Shown: piece by piece, positions 27,813-36,426 of the stretch
Layout of the letters: each line of letters opens with the position of its first letter
How positions within the stretch are numbered: position 1 is the stretch's first letter
Assembly (NCBI RefSeq): GCF_029360725.1
Contig: NZ_JARKMY010000018.1
Coordinates: forward strand, 248,001-312,000
Length of the DNA: 64,000 nt
Direction: 5' to 3'
Source: Chryseolinea sp. H1M3-3
GTDB taxonomy: Bacteria; Bacteroidota; Bacteroidia; Cytophagales; Cyclobacteriaceae
The notes under the pieces: model-generated
What the model saw: the letters and a program-made list of their open reading frames with translations, nothing else
Databases searched by the model: none
Told to the model about the DNA's origin: nothing
Program-made: the position numbers and the translations under genes

Positions 27813-28174
27813 TATGCAGACGGAGCCATTTTTTAACGAGGTCTTTAAGTTCTCATTGCTAGCTCCTATCATATCAACGAAGTTGAAAGAGATTGAAACG
27901 GATGTTCTACTTGATAAGCGCTGCTTGTTTTCCCGAGAACATCAATAATTTCGGTCTATATCAACGACGATGCCACATCGAGACCTGGTGGATTTTGATT
28001 GATGCGGTAGGTTAGAAAATATAGAAGCATTAAAATTAATTATCCCACTGCAGTAGAAACCTGGTTTATTTCTGACTACCAGATAGACAAGTGAACGTTT
28101 TGAGGTACATCAAGAATTCGTTGTTCTGATTGTTCTAAGTCATCATCGATTGCACTGGACTATCTTCTTAAAGA
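27813..28174. other. intergenic region with no convincing gene
   Basis: This 362-bp stretch follows the receiver-like gene. One short plus-strand frame (27814-27948, 44 residues, starting MQTEPFFNEVFKFS) overlaps nothing else but shows no recognisable motif, and later stretches are broken by stops. It could be a decayed remnant of a neighbouring gene. No terminator hairpin was found. Confidence 0.3.
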
Positions 28175-31100
28175 TTAAAGGTTCGCTTCATCATTCCTGG
28201 CATCAATCTTCTCCTTACATTTTTTTAGTGACAACTCAAGGTGACGTATCTTATCCTGGTATTCCTTTTCTCTTCTTTTTAGCTCTTCCTGAGTTGCCTC
28301 CAGTTCTTCCATATTTTGACGCATCTCTTCTTCTTGTGCCTGAAGTTCTTCAGTCTGTTCTTTGGATTGTTGCAACAATCGTGTGGTTTTGTAATTCAGA
28401 TTTGCGGCGTGAACATTTAATGCAATCACACTGGCTACTTTATCTAAAAAACTTTGCACTACGTCTGATACTTCGTTCAAAAATGCCAGTTCAATTACAC
28501 CTTGTATTTCGCCGTCATCAGTTTTTAATGGCAGCAGTACCAATGTGGTGGGTGATGTTTTACCCAACCCTGACGCTACTTGTATGTAGCTATCAGGGAG
28601 ATTCGTCATAATCTTTTTTTCTTTATCCTTGTAAGTCGAGCCAATCAACCCATCACCAACTTCAATCCTCTTTATTTTAAGTCGTTCCTGATTTACACCG
28701 TACGTGGATAAAACCATCAAATGTTCATCGGTGTCATCTTCCTTGTTAGCAATTGAAATTGTGCCTTGGCTCGCCTGGACATAGGTAACCAAATTTCGTA
28801 AAATCTCCCTGGAGAGTTCATCCAGGCTTCCTTTGTGTTTACTGATGATGTCACCGAATGTTGCGAGCCCCTGGGTGATCCAGTTTTGAAATTTCTCCTG
28901 TTCATTTTTCTTCAAAATGGCTTCGCTTTGTTTCTGAACTTCACCGGTACGTGTTTCAATCACTGCTTTCAGTTCTTCTTGTTGACGTTTTGCTTTTTTC
29001 TTTTGATAGCGGATGTATCCAACAACACTGGAAGTAATGGTAACGATCACCAGCGTAATAAACCACGCGGTGCGCCAGAAAGGCGGAATGATGTGAATTT
29101 TAATCGAGGCTCCTTCATTATTCCATACGCCATCATTATTCGAAGCAATTACACGAAAAACATAATCACCAGGGCTAAGGTTGGTGTAGGAAACTTTACG
29201 TTCCGTGCCGGCATCAATCCATTCGTCCTGAAATCCTTCCATAATATATTTATAGCGGTTTTTTTCAGTTTGACGGTAGTTGAGTGCGGTAAATTCAAAT
29301 GAGAAAAAATTCTGAGAATAAGGCATGTCAATTTCCTTTGTAAAAAGGATGTTGGATTTCAGGATCTCATCATTTCCAATATTAACAGCCTTGTTAAAAA
29401 GTTTGAAATCTGTTATATAAACAGGAGGCTTGTAAGCATTATCCCGAATCTTGTTAGGATCAAATAAATTAAATCCATTTACACCTCCGAATAATAATTC
29501 ACCTGTAGCAAGACGTTTGAATGACCAACGATTAAATTGATTGCCTTGTAATCCATCACCTTCGTCATAGTTTTTGAACGCGCCGCTGTCGGGATTAAAT
29601 TTGCTCAGACCCTTATTTGTTGAAATCCAAAGGTTATGATGATCGTCTTCCAATAATCCCATGATGACATCATTGGGAAGTCCATCAGATTGGCGATATA
29701 CTTTAAATGTTTTTGTTTCGCGATCGAAAAGATTCAATCCTCCACCATTGGTTCCTACCCAAAGTCTTTGTTTTGAATCTTCAAAGAGGTCGAATACAGC
29801 ATTGTCAGATAAGTCTCCAGGCTTTCCCTCAAATTTGTAATGCGTGAATGTCTCCGTTTCCGGATCAAACATGTCAAGACCGTCTTGTCGGGTAGCAATC
29901 CATATTTTTCCCAGGTGATCTTCTAATAGGTAGATTACGGTGTTTCCGCTTAAGGAATTTGTATTGTTAGGGTCATGAGCGTAAATTCTAAAATCATCGG
30001 TGTCCCTATTGTATTTACTAATGCCCTTTCCGAAGGTTGCAAACCAGAGATTGCCTTTGCTGTCTTCCAGTATGTGAAATACGTTGTCATCACCAATACT
30101 GTTTGGGTTAGCTTCGTCGTGTTTGTAATGCTTAAACTTTTTCGTTTTGCGATCATAGTAATCGAGCCCAGCAGCCCAGTGTCCAATCCACAAACCGCCA
30201 AGGCGATCAAGTTTGACAGACAGGACTTTGTTACTGGAGATGCTATTTCCATTAGCCGGGTCGTGAAAGTAACGGATGAACTGATTCTTCTTTCGATCAT
30301 AATAATTCAGATCAGCACCATCAATTCCTATCCAAATATTTCCGATTTCATCCTCCGCAAAACTATTTACGGTATTCCCGCTCATGCTAAACGGATCGTT
30401 CACTTTATGTTTAAAATGCCAGAAGGCATACTTCTCCTTGTCATATACATTAACACCACCAAAGCGTGTTCCGACCCATAGCCTGTCGTTTAAGTCAAAG
30501 AAAATATTTGTGATGATATTGCTGCTGAGACTGCTTTCATTTTCAGAATCAGATTTGTGAGAAGTAAATGTGCGGTTGACCGGATTATAAAGACTCAGCC
30601 CACCGTCGGTAGCGACCCAAAATTCACCGACGGAATTCTGATCCATCTCATGAATGAATTGTGATGGCAATGTCGATTCATCTTCCGGATTGTGCATGAA
30701 CCGCATAAACATCTTTTTGCCTTCATCAAATTTGTTGAGTCCCTGATCAAATGTGCCCACCCATATCGAGTGGTCTTTATCCTCAAAAAGTGTTCTGATT
30801 TTATTGCTGCTAATACTCGAACCATTGTTCGGATCATGCACATAATTCGTGAAAGTTTTTTGGTCAGCATTCAACATTCCAAGTCCGCCAGAAGTACCTG
30901 CCCAAATACGCTTTGCATGATCTTCAATGACACTCCTCACTTCGGCGTTTGCCAAAGATGTTGAATCACCATCCACTTGAACATATTGGGTAAATTGTTT
31001 TTTAGCGATGTCATAAAATGAAAGTCCGTTAGCGGTACCAATCCACAAATTATTTTGGCTATCGATGCAAAGAGAAAGAACGGTATTATTTGTCAGCGAT

Positions 31101-31534
31101 GATTTATCATCAGTTTTATTAAAATAACGTTGGAATATATTTGATCGTCGATCATAAAAGTTCAGGCCATTTTGCGTACCTATCCAAAGGTTTCCATCTT
31201 TGTCCTCTTCGAGGCAATAAATATTGTTATTACTTAGACTGGTAGAATCTTTCGGGTTATTTCTGAAGATGGTGAAAGTATAGCCGTCAAACATGTTCAG
31301 TCCATCCTCAGTGCCGATCCATATAAACCCAAACTTGTCCTGTTGTATATCCAGTACGTTACCCTGTGAAAGACCTTGCTTGACAGAAAGGTGATCAAAT
31401 TTAATACCCTGAGAAAATGCCGGCGCCGGGCATAAAAAAAACCATACAAAAGCGGGCACCAGCAGGCATAATAATTTAAAACTAAAGTTCCTGTTTGGGC
31501 GAACGCTTTCCACTGCAATTTTCGTCAAATGCAT
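28175..31534 (-). CDS. two-component-type propeller sensor (14 Reg_prop repeats, Y_Y_Y, TM, GAF, coiled coil) without a kinase
   Basis: The protein has 1119 residues from the ATG at 31534, which gives a plausible signal region ending APAFSQ; the frame reaches a TTG at 31618. Fourteen Reg_prop blades (such as GNLWIGTQNGLNFYD, KIWIATRQDGLDMFD) form two seven-bladed propellers, followed by a Y_Y_Y domain (SYTNLSPGDYVFRVIA), one membrane helix (about 817-840), a GAF-like domain (about 915-1030) and a C-terminal coiled coil with QTEELQAQEEEMRQNMEELE. The usual HisKA/HATPase and AraC modules of this family are absent, yet the end is natural and not truncated. It shares the GAF and coiled-coil module with the sensor at 38551. 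Confidence 0.9.
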   Translation of the reverse strand: MHLTKIAVESVRPNRNFSFKLLCLLVPAFVWFFLCPAPAFSQGIKFDHLSVKQGLSQGNVLDIQQDKFGFIWIGTEDGLNMFDGYTFTIFRNNPKDSTSLSNNNIYCLEEDKDGNLWIGTQNGLNFYDRRSNIFQRYFNKTDDKSSLTNNTVLSLCIDSQNNLWIGTANGLSFYDIAKKQFTQYVQVDGDSTSLANAEVRSVIEDHAKRIWAGTSGGLGMLNADQKTFTNYVHDPNNGSSISSNKIRTLFEDKDHSIWVGTFDQGLNKFDEGKKMFMRFMHNPEDESTLPSQFIHEMDQNSVGEFWVATDGGLSLYNPVNRTFTSHKSDSENESSLSSNIITNIFFDLNDRLWVGTRFGGVNVYDKEKYAFWHFKHKVNDPFSMSGNTVNSFAEDEIGNIWIGIDGADLNYYDRKKNQFIRYFHDPANGNSISSNKVLSVKLDRLGGLWIGHWAAGLDYYDRKTKKFKHYKHDEANPNSIGDDNVFHILEDSKGNLWFATFGKGISKYNRDTDDFRIYAHDPNNTNSLSGNTVIYLLEDHLGKIWIATRQDGLDMFDPETETFTHYKFEGKPGDLSDNAVFDLFEDSKQRLWVGTNGGGLNLFDRETKTFKVYRQSDGLPNDVIMGLLEDDHHNLWISTNKGLSKFNPDSGAFKNYDEGDGLQGNQFNRWSFKRLATGELLFGGVNGFNLFDPNKIRDNAYKPPVYITDFKLFNKAVNIGNDEILKSNILFTKEIDMPYSQNFFSFEFTALNYRQTEKNRYKYIMEGFQDEWIDAGTERKVSYTNLSPGDYVFRVIASNNDGVWNNEGASIKIHIIPPFWRTAWFITLVIVTITSSVVGYIRYQKKKAKRQQEELKAVIETRTGEVQKQSEAILKKNEQEKFQNWITQGLATFGDIISKHKGSLDELSREILRNLVTYVQASQGTISIANKEDDTDEHLMVLSTYGVNQERLKIKRIEVGDGLIGSTYKDKEKKIMTNLPDSYIQVASGLGKTSPTTLVLLPLKTDDGEIQGVIELAFLNEVSDVVQSFLDKVASVIALNVHAANLNYKTTRLLQQSKEQTEELQAQEEEMRQNMEELEATQEELKRREKEYQDKIRHLELSLKKCKEKIDARNDEANL

Positions 31535-31880
31535 AAAAAACTTACAAAGTTGTTCTCCACAGCTAGCCATTCGTTTTGACAGATCTTGGGCTCCTCTCGA
31601 AATCGAATGCGGTTTCAAACCAGCACGGTTAGATTCCCTCCAATGGATTCATATTAATAAGTTATTAAACTACAGGCGAAATTGCACGCAGATCAGCGCC
31701 GTTTCATGTTTGAAACATACACGACGTCAGATGTGAGGAAAGGTTTAACAAAACGAAAATCTTGAAAACAAGTAGAGTTTAAGCACCACAATGCTGACCA
31801 GCTAAACGTGACTAAACCCAATTAAAATTTTGGGGTGATACGTCGACGCGAGCCGCTGGATCGCTCCTGGCTGGCGATAA
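31535..31880. other. intergenic region, no gene seen
   Basis: This stretch holds the likely 5' region of the propeller sensor gene (minus strand) and the 3' region of the small secreted protein gene at 31881. A weak stem (CCCAA with TTGGG) lies near 31820. I could not fix a promoter by eye. Confidence 0.3.
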
Positions 31881-32387
31881 TTATTGATTGAACTGTTTGG
31901 GATTCGGTATACGAAAAATGCCGTTTGTAATTTGAACTATTTTCCAGCTATTTTTTCCAGTGAATGAAAAAGTTCCCTCTATCCAGAGCTCATCCATTTT
32001 AGTGACAATAACGCTACCATCTTTGCCCACATAGATATCCATTTCTGATTCGTCTGACCAGGTGGCCGGACTGGTGTCACTAAAAGTTTTCTCTTTTCCC
32101 TGTGCGGGCTTATATAGATTAAATTTTATAAAGGTATTTCCTCTGGTACCCTGTACTTCAACAATATTTGAATTGTCCTTATCAATCGACATATCGCTGG
32201 CAATCCATTCCTTTCCATTAATAATTGCTTTCAGGTAATAGCCGGAGGAGCTTGTTTTTGCGGCACCAGTTTTTTCTCCGACTGCCGTCTGCAATTCTGT
32301 TGCCTTCTGAAGTGTTTCATCCTGGCAAAATGAATTATGAAAACTTGTCGTTAGTGCGAATACTATTAAAAAAATTTTCATAGTCAT
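31881..32387 (-). CDS. small secreted protein, DUF6252-like
   Basis: This 168-residue protein has a signal peptide (about 1-21, ending NSFCQ). The mature part reads as one beta-sandwich: YYLKAIINGKEWIASDMS, then FIKFNLYKP, GSVIVTKMDELWIEGTFSF, and a final ITNGIFRIPN. This order (ING.W.A near the start, then GTFSF and ITNG.FR) is typical of the DUF6252 group of Bacteroidota periplasmic or lipoprotein products, whose function is unknown. No lipobox Cys in the usual place, since Cys21 is followed directly by Gln and the preceding residues are not lipobox-like. Confidence 0.68.
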   Translation of the reverse strand: MTMKIFLIVFALTTSFHNSFCQDETLQKATELQTAVGEKTGAAKTSSSGYYLKAIINGKEWIASDMSIDKDNSNIVEVQGTRGNTFIKFNLYKPAQGKEKTFSDTSPATWSDESEMDIYVGKDGSVIVTKMDELWIEGTFSFTGKNSWKIVQITNGIFRIPNPKQFNQ

Positions 32388-32456
32388 CTGGATTTTTATT
32401 TCACGACGCCATCATAGCTAAACGTTATGTTAGAAAACGCAATAACATTTTTGAGT

Positions 32457-33755
32457 CTAATCAATTTTTCGAATGCGATGACTGCCCGCTTCCACCACAT
32501 AAACATTTCCTTCATTATCGATGTCTATTTCGCGAGGATATGAAAACTTTGATGTTCCTGCGGTTCCATCATCAGTACCTTGTACGCCAGTTCCGGCGAA
32601 AGTGGTTACTACTCCCTCAGGGGTAATTTTTCGAATGGCATGGTTCTCGGAATCAGCCACATAAAGGTTTCCATCTTTATCCAGCGCGATGCCTGCCGGG
32701 AATGCAAACTTCGCCGCAGTCCCCGTCGCGTTGGTAAGTCCAGCCGTACTACCGGCAAGCGTAGTGACAACCCCCGACGAGGTGATTTTTCTGATTTTAT
32801 GGTTAAAAAGATCTGCAACAAAGATATTTCCCTGCGCATCTGCAACGACTCCAGTTGGTCTATAGAATTGCGCTGCCGAACCAGTTCCATCCATACTGCC
32901 TTGTGTACTGCCTGCAAGGGTAGTTACAATTCCTGCTGGTGTAATCTTCCTGATTCGATGATTATATTGATCAGCAACATAGATATTCCCCTGCCTATCT
33001 AACGTGATGCCGCTCGGACTTTGAAATTGGGCTGCCGTACCAGTACCATCAGCGTTTCCAACGGTACCGCCGGCAAAGGTACTAACATCTCCGGTGGGCG
33101 TAATCTTCCTAATGCGAGCAGTACCTTCTTCAGAGACATAAACATTACCTTGCTCGTCCACAGCGGAACCATTTGGAAAAAAAAACTTTGCTGTTGCAGG
33201 CGGCCCGTCTGCAATGCCAGCAACACTACCGGCCAATGTTATTACAAGCCCAGATGAATTTATTTTTCTGATCACATGATTTCCAAAATCCGTAACATAA
33301 GTATTGCCTGAGGAATCCACTGCGATGCCGCTTGGTGCATTGAACCTTGCCGCAGGGCCGTCGATGTAACCTGCAACGCCACCAGCGAGGGTACTCACCA
33401 TCCATTGAAACTTAAACTCAGGTGTACTGGTGGCTGTCTGTCCTTTTGTCTTCACAACGATTGGGCCACTGCCTGCAGCTGAAGGAACTGTGACCGTGAG
33501 CAGCGTTGCAGTCGCAGCTTTGATGGTAGCCGGTTTACCGTTGAAAGTAACTTCGTTTTCAGCAAGGGATGTACTGAAATTTGAACCGGAAATAGTAACA
33601 ACCGTGGTTTTAGGTCCTTCCGACGGGTTGATGCTGGTGACTTCTGGCAGAACAACTTTAGTTTCATCATCGTCCGAACACGAAGCAAGAATGAATATAG
33701 TAGATACCACCATACATAATAAAAGGGTACCTGGTGTGAATAAGGACTTCTGCAT
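32457..33755 (-). CDS. lipoprotein with IPT/TIG domain and NHL beta-propeller
   Basis: This 432-residue protein has a lipoprotein signal with lipobox ILASC (Cys26). Residues about 37-115 form an IPT/TIG domain (VTSINPSEGPKTTVVTISGS, then VTVPSAAGSGPIVVK). The remainder is a six-bladed NHL propeller with repeats such as FNAPSGIAVDSSGNTYVTD, FQSPSGITLDRQGNIYVAD and FRKPTG-type variants, each followed by [NS]H.IRKI. NHL propellers bind ligands or other proteins; no catalytic residues are recognised. It is probably displayed on the outer membrane. It stands alone on the minus strand. Confidence 0.9.
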   Translation of the reverse strand: MQKSLFTPGTLLLCMVVSTIFILASCSDDDETKVVLPEVTSINPSEGPKTTVVTISGSNFSTSLAENEVTFNGKPATIKAATATLLTVTVPSAAGSGPIVVKTKGQTATSTPEFKFQWMVSTLAGGVAGYIDGPAARFNAPSGIAVDSSGNTYVTDFGNHVIRKINSSGLVITLAGSVAGIADGPPATAKFFFPNGSAVDEQGNVYVSEEGTARIRKITPTGDVSTFAGGTVGNADGTGTAAQFQSPSGITLDRQGNIYVADQYNHRIRKITPAGIVTTLAGSTQGSMDGTGSAAQFYRPTGVVADAQGNIFVADLFNHKIRKITSSGVVTTLAGSTAGLTNATGTAAKFAFPAGIALDKDGNLYVADSENHAIRKITPEGVVTTFAGTGVQGTDDGTAGTSKFSYPREIDIDNEGNVYVVEAGSHRIRKID

Positions 33756-33939
33756 ACAAAAATTCTTTGGTTAAATGAAAGTCTGTTTAATTGATAAATT
33801 ATTGATTCGCGAACGTGGCGTATCATAAAAACAAAGCAAGCAGCTATTTCAGCAGCAATCAATTCCCCATTTGGGTCATTCAGAGTAATTTTGTTTTGAT
33901 CAGTACAAGGTTTATTAATTCGGGGAGAGCAGTTTCCCA

Positions 33940-33960
33940 CTCAAAAAATATTTTTTTGAG
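33940..33960. other. AT-rich inverted repeat
   Basis: CTCAAAAAA and TTTTTTGAG form a 9-bp stem with a 3-nt TAT loop. It lies about 185 bp upstream of the NHL gene start and just before the short transcription unit at 34071. It could act as a weak terminator or protein-binding site; its low GC makes either uncertain. Confidence 0.35.
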
Positions 33961-34085
33961 TTGTTAAACGATTTGCAGCAACACCGTGTTAATGTTTCGA
34001 TAGCAGTCGTTATCGGCGAAGGCGAACTTCTAAGATATCTGAATAATACCCGTCGCTTATGTTCAACTAAAAGAAAGGAGGTACC

Positions 34086-34145
34086 ATGTCTAGTCCAAAG
34101 GAAATTTTATCAAACAAACGTAATCTAATCTTTTCACAGGTTTGA
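34086..34145 (+). CDS. possible 19-residue peptide ORF with a perfect Shine-Dalgarno (or part of a small RNA)
   Basis: The ATG at 34086 is preceded by GAAAGGAGGTACC, a full Shine-Dalgarno sequence (AGGAGGT, 34076-34082). This is rare in Bacteroidota, where most genes initiate without it. The frame encodes MSSPKEILSNKRNLIFSQV and stops at TGA. About 70 bp later comes a strong intrinsic terminator with no other plus-strand gene upstream for over 6 kb. The unit therefore looks like a complete short transcript: a leader peptide, a small protein, or an RNA whose SD acts by base pairing. No homologue is known to me. Confidence 0.35.
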   Translation: MSSPKEILSNKRNLIFSQV

Positions 34146-34213
34146 TGAATTGAAGGGATTGGTTTCCTCGTGAGATTTAGTTTACGGATAGAATTGAATG
34201 AGGATTTTTAAAG

Positions 34214-34248
34214 ATATCCGGCCAGTATCTAGGCCGGATATTTTTTTT
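34214..34248 (+). terminator. strong intrinsic terminator with no annotated gene ahead of it
   Basis: ATATCCGGCC (34214-34223) pairs perfectly with GGCCGGATAT (34232-34241) around an 8-nt loop, followed by a run of T to 34248. The T-tract lies on the plus-strand side only. The nearest annotated plus-strand gene upstream ends at 27812, so it must end a transcript starting inside 33756-34213. Confidence 0.9.
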
Positions 34249-34331
34249 GCGCCCAAAATTATAAAGCAATCGTATACGCTTCCTCACACTTATGCATATA
34301 TTCGGTCTTCATTTCTCCCAACGCTGCATCT

Positions 34332-34880
34332 ATGAAGAAGAAAATATTCATCATCCTTGGTATTCTGCTGGTCGGTTACATTGCCTACTTTTTATATGGC
34401 ATGTTTACAACCCGTTCCCACAGTCCGAGTGAAACAAAAACTATTAGTCACCAGGGGTTGGATGTTAGAGTAGTTTACTGTCGGCCGTATAAAAAGAACC
34501 GTTTAATATTTGGGGAAGCAAAGGATGAAGCACTCGTACCGTATGACAAGTATTGGCGGTTGGGTGCGAACGAGGCAACCGAGATCACTTTTAACAAAAA
34601 TGTCAATTTTGGAGGAAAGCCTGTCCAGGCGGGCAGTTATAGAATGTATGCCGTACCGCACGCTGATTCCTGGCAGATATCGCTGAACAGTGAGTTGGGA
34701 AAGTTTGGTTACTTCGAACCTAATTACGCTCTGGATGTCTTGAAGGTAGAGGTTCCTGTCGTGCCATCTCCGAATGAAATAGAGCAATTAACGATTTCGT
34801 TTGAGCCAGACTCTTCAGGGATAAGTATGGATATCGCCTGGGACAAAACACTGGTGCGTGTTCCAATCGCTACCGAATAA
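34332..34880 (+). CDS. DUF2911-family membrane-anchored protein
   Basis: This 182-residue protein has an uncleaved-looking N-terminal helix (about 4-25, IFIILGILLVGYIAYFLYGM). The soluble part contains the DUF2911 landmarks: VRVVYCRPYKKNRLIFG, LVPYDKYWRLGANEATEITF, VQAGSYRMYAVPH and the closing ISMDIAWDKTLVRVPI. The family is common in Bacteroidota and its function is unknown. It faces the periplasm by charge distribution. It starts 83 bp after the orphan terminator and so has its own promoter. It converges with the DUF3291 gene. Confidence 0.88.
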   Translation: MKKKIFIILGILLVGYIAYFLYGMFTTRSHSPSETKTISHQGLDVRVVYCRPYKKNRLIFGEAKDEALVPYDKYWRLGANEATEITFNKNVNFGGKPVQAGSYRMYAVPHADSWQISLNSELGKFGYFEPNYALDVLKVEVPVVPSPNEIEQLTISFEPDSSGISMDIAWDKTLVRVPIATE

Positions 34881-34891
34881 GCATCGACTGA

Positions 34892-35362
34892 TTAGACTCC
34901 TGGAACTTCGGGCTCAGGAAATCTTGTTTTAAAATCAAAAGAAAATGGAGTGGGACCATTGTCTTGTAATGATTGAAGTCTTTCAACAGCGTCCTCAATC
35001 GAGGGAATTTTTCCAGCCGGTATATACCATAGAGCAGTGAAGGGTTTTCCGAAATTGATAAACCAATCGCGTCTGCTTCTCAAAACTTCTGCATGTCGAC
35101 CGTGATAAACAAATTTTATCAGGTGATCCAACGATACCCATACCGACATATTGACGATAATGCGATTGTCATGGTAGGGATTAAAATTGGTCGCGTTATT
35201 CCCTTCATCTTTTAGTCGCCATACAAATCCTGGGCTTGCTTCTGCGAGCGAGTTAACTTCTTCAAGCTGGGCCACAAACTTTTCCATTACCGGATCCGTG
35301 ATCGTGTCACCAATCATTTTAGCAATATTAATTTGCGCCAGATGCCATGCTTTTGATTGCAT
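34892..35362 (-). CDS. DUF3291-family protein
   Basis: The protein has 156 residues from the ATG at 35362; the frame extends to a TTG at 35401. Landmarks of DUF3291 are WHLAQINIAKM, SPGFVWRLKDEGNNATNF, IIVNMSVWVSLDHLIKFVY, SRRDWFINFG, and ALWYIPAGKIPSIEDAVERL. Members adopt a dimeric alpha/beta-barrel (ferredoxin-like) fold like antibiotic-biosynthesis monooxygenases, but no reaction is proven. Cytoplasmic. It converges with DUF2911 (11 bp apart). Confidence 0.88.
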   Translation of the reverse strand: MQSKAWHLAQINIAKMIGDTITDPVMEKFVAQLEEVNSLAEASPGFVWRLKDEGNNATNFNPYHDNRIIVNMSVWVSLDHLIKFVYHGRHAEVLRSRRDWFINFGKPFTALWYIPAGKIPSIEDAVERLQSLQDNGPTPFSFDFKTRFPEPEVPGV

Positions 35363-35442
35363 TATTGAAACGTTAAAGGTGAAGCTGTTTGATTCTTCCA
35401 AAATGTTGAAGTTAATAAATTATTAATTTTTTTTATTAAAAA

Positions 35443-35464
35443 ATCCCCCTGGATTCAGGGGGAT
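35443..35464 (-). terminator. intrinsic terminator on the minus strand upstream of DUF3291
   Basis: ATCCCCCTG (35443-35451) pairs perfectly with CAGGGGGAT (35456-35464) around a GATT loop. On the minus strand it is followed by a T-rich run (plus-strand A's at 35438-35443). It would end transcription entering from 35465-35957 on the minus strand, where no minus-strand gene is evident, or it may be an attenuator in the DUF3291 leader. The rest of the 35465-35957 gap is AT-rich, with no gene seen. Confidence 0.7.
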
Positions 35465-35957
35465 AAAGAAATAAGTCATTGAGAAATAAGTAACAGGTGA
35501 AAAAAAAATTATCGGTACAAATGAAGTACTATCTTAAAATGTAAATGAATTTTTTTCAAAGTTTTTAACACGTATTCTGCTTACTAACATATTTTTATTT
35601 TGTAAAATTGATTTATCAAGTAACGATCAGACTACACCTCTCACTTATCATAAGCATCAATAATTTCATCGTAAGACGTTCACTTTCATAGTAAAAAAAC
35701 CGTTTGCGTAAAGAGTTCATTAACGCCAACAGGGCTGAACTTTGGTTTGCCGACAAGGAAAAACAAGCGCTTGCTAGAAGTGATTTTGTTAGATAAGTTT
35801 TTAAATCTAACCGTTTGAAGTTGAAGTAATATTTCTCGCGTAGTGATAAAAATTTTGAAAAAAAATTGATACAATTTTATAGCGCTATTAAAATGTCACA
35901 CGTTGACGTTGACTAAATTTTATAAACCCAACTCTTAACAAACCAACTTAAACAATT

Positions 35958-36371
35958 ATGAAACTTTTCGAAGAAAAGTATGGTACTCTTGAGTACGACT
36001 CAACTGTTCCATGTATCACTGCAACCTTTAACGGCTTCATGAGCAGTGAACAGTTCCGCACCTTTCTAAACAAGGGTCTTGATCATCTGATTGAAAAAAA
36101 ACCAAGCAATGGAAAAATCCTTTGGTTAGCGGACACACGCAAGCATGTAGTGCAACCCGATAAGGATACCCAGTGGGTTGCAGATGAATGGAATCCCCGC
36201 GCGTTGAAAGGTGGCATCCACCACGTTGCATTTGTATTGCCTGAAAATGTTTTCGGCAACGCTTCCGTTAAACGCTATGCCGACAACACAACCAAGAAGA
36301 AGGCTGAAATGGACGTTCAAATGTTTGGTGACATCAATGCTGCAAAACAATGGTTCATGAATCTTAAATAA
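35958..36371 (+). CDS. STAS-like small protein, paralogue of the 24360 gene
   Basis: This 137-residue soluble protein begins MKLFEEKYGTLEYDSTVPCI, then GFMSSEQFRTFLNKGLDHL, ILWLADTRKHVV, and GGIHHVAFVLPENVFG, ending NAAKQWFMNLK. The pattern (F/Y-E-E/D-K/R-Y, VPC, GF, L-x-D, then VLPxNxFG) matches the protein encoded at 24360-24776, so the two are paralogues. The fold is inferred to be STAS/SpoIIAA-like. The fusion methyltransferase starts 55 bp downstream on the same strand, so the two may form one unit ended by the terminator at 37839. Confidence 0.65.
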   Translation: MKLFEEKYGTLEYDSTVPCITATFNGFMSSEQFRTFLNKGLDHLIEKKPSNGKILWLADTRKHVVQPDKDTQWVADEWNPRALKGGIHHVAFVLPENVFGNASVKRYADNTTKKKAEMDVQMFGDINAAKQWFMNLK

Positions 36372-36426
36372 GGAACGTTTATGATAATTGTCTATAAATT
36401 CCAGTTAGGTACAAACCCCAAAATAT

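Noticed and set aside
28150-28611. A 153-residue plus-strand frame near the sensor's end
   Set aside because: It is antisense to the GAF/coiled-coil part of the sensor and shows no protein-like features.
29975-30481. A 168-residue plus-strand frame
   Set aside because: It is antisense to the Reg_prop blades of the propeller sensor and only reflects their repeating codons.
32457-33755. Periodic sequence in the NHL gene as a DNA repeat array
   Set aside because: The periodicity is explained by NHL blades encoded in frame; the bases between copies vary as expected for protein repeats.
33452-33940. A 162-residue minus-strand frame
   Set aside because: Most of it overlaps the start of the IPT/NHL lipoprotein gene in another frame; the product has no motif and an odd composition.
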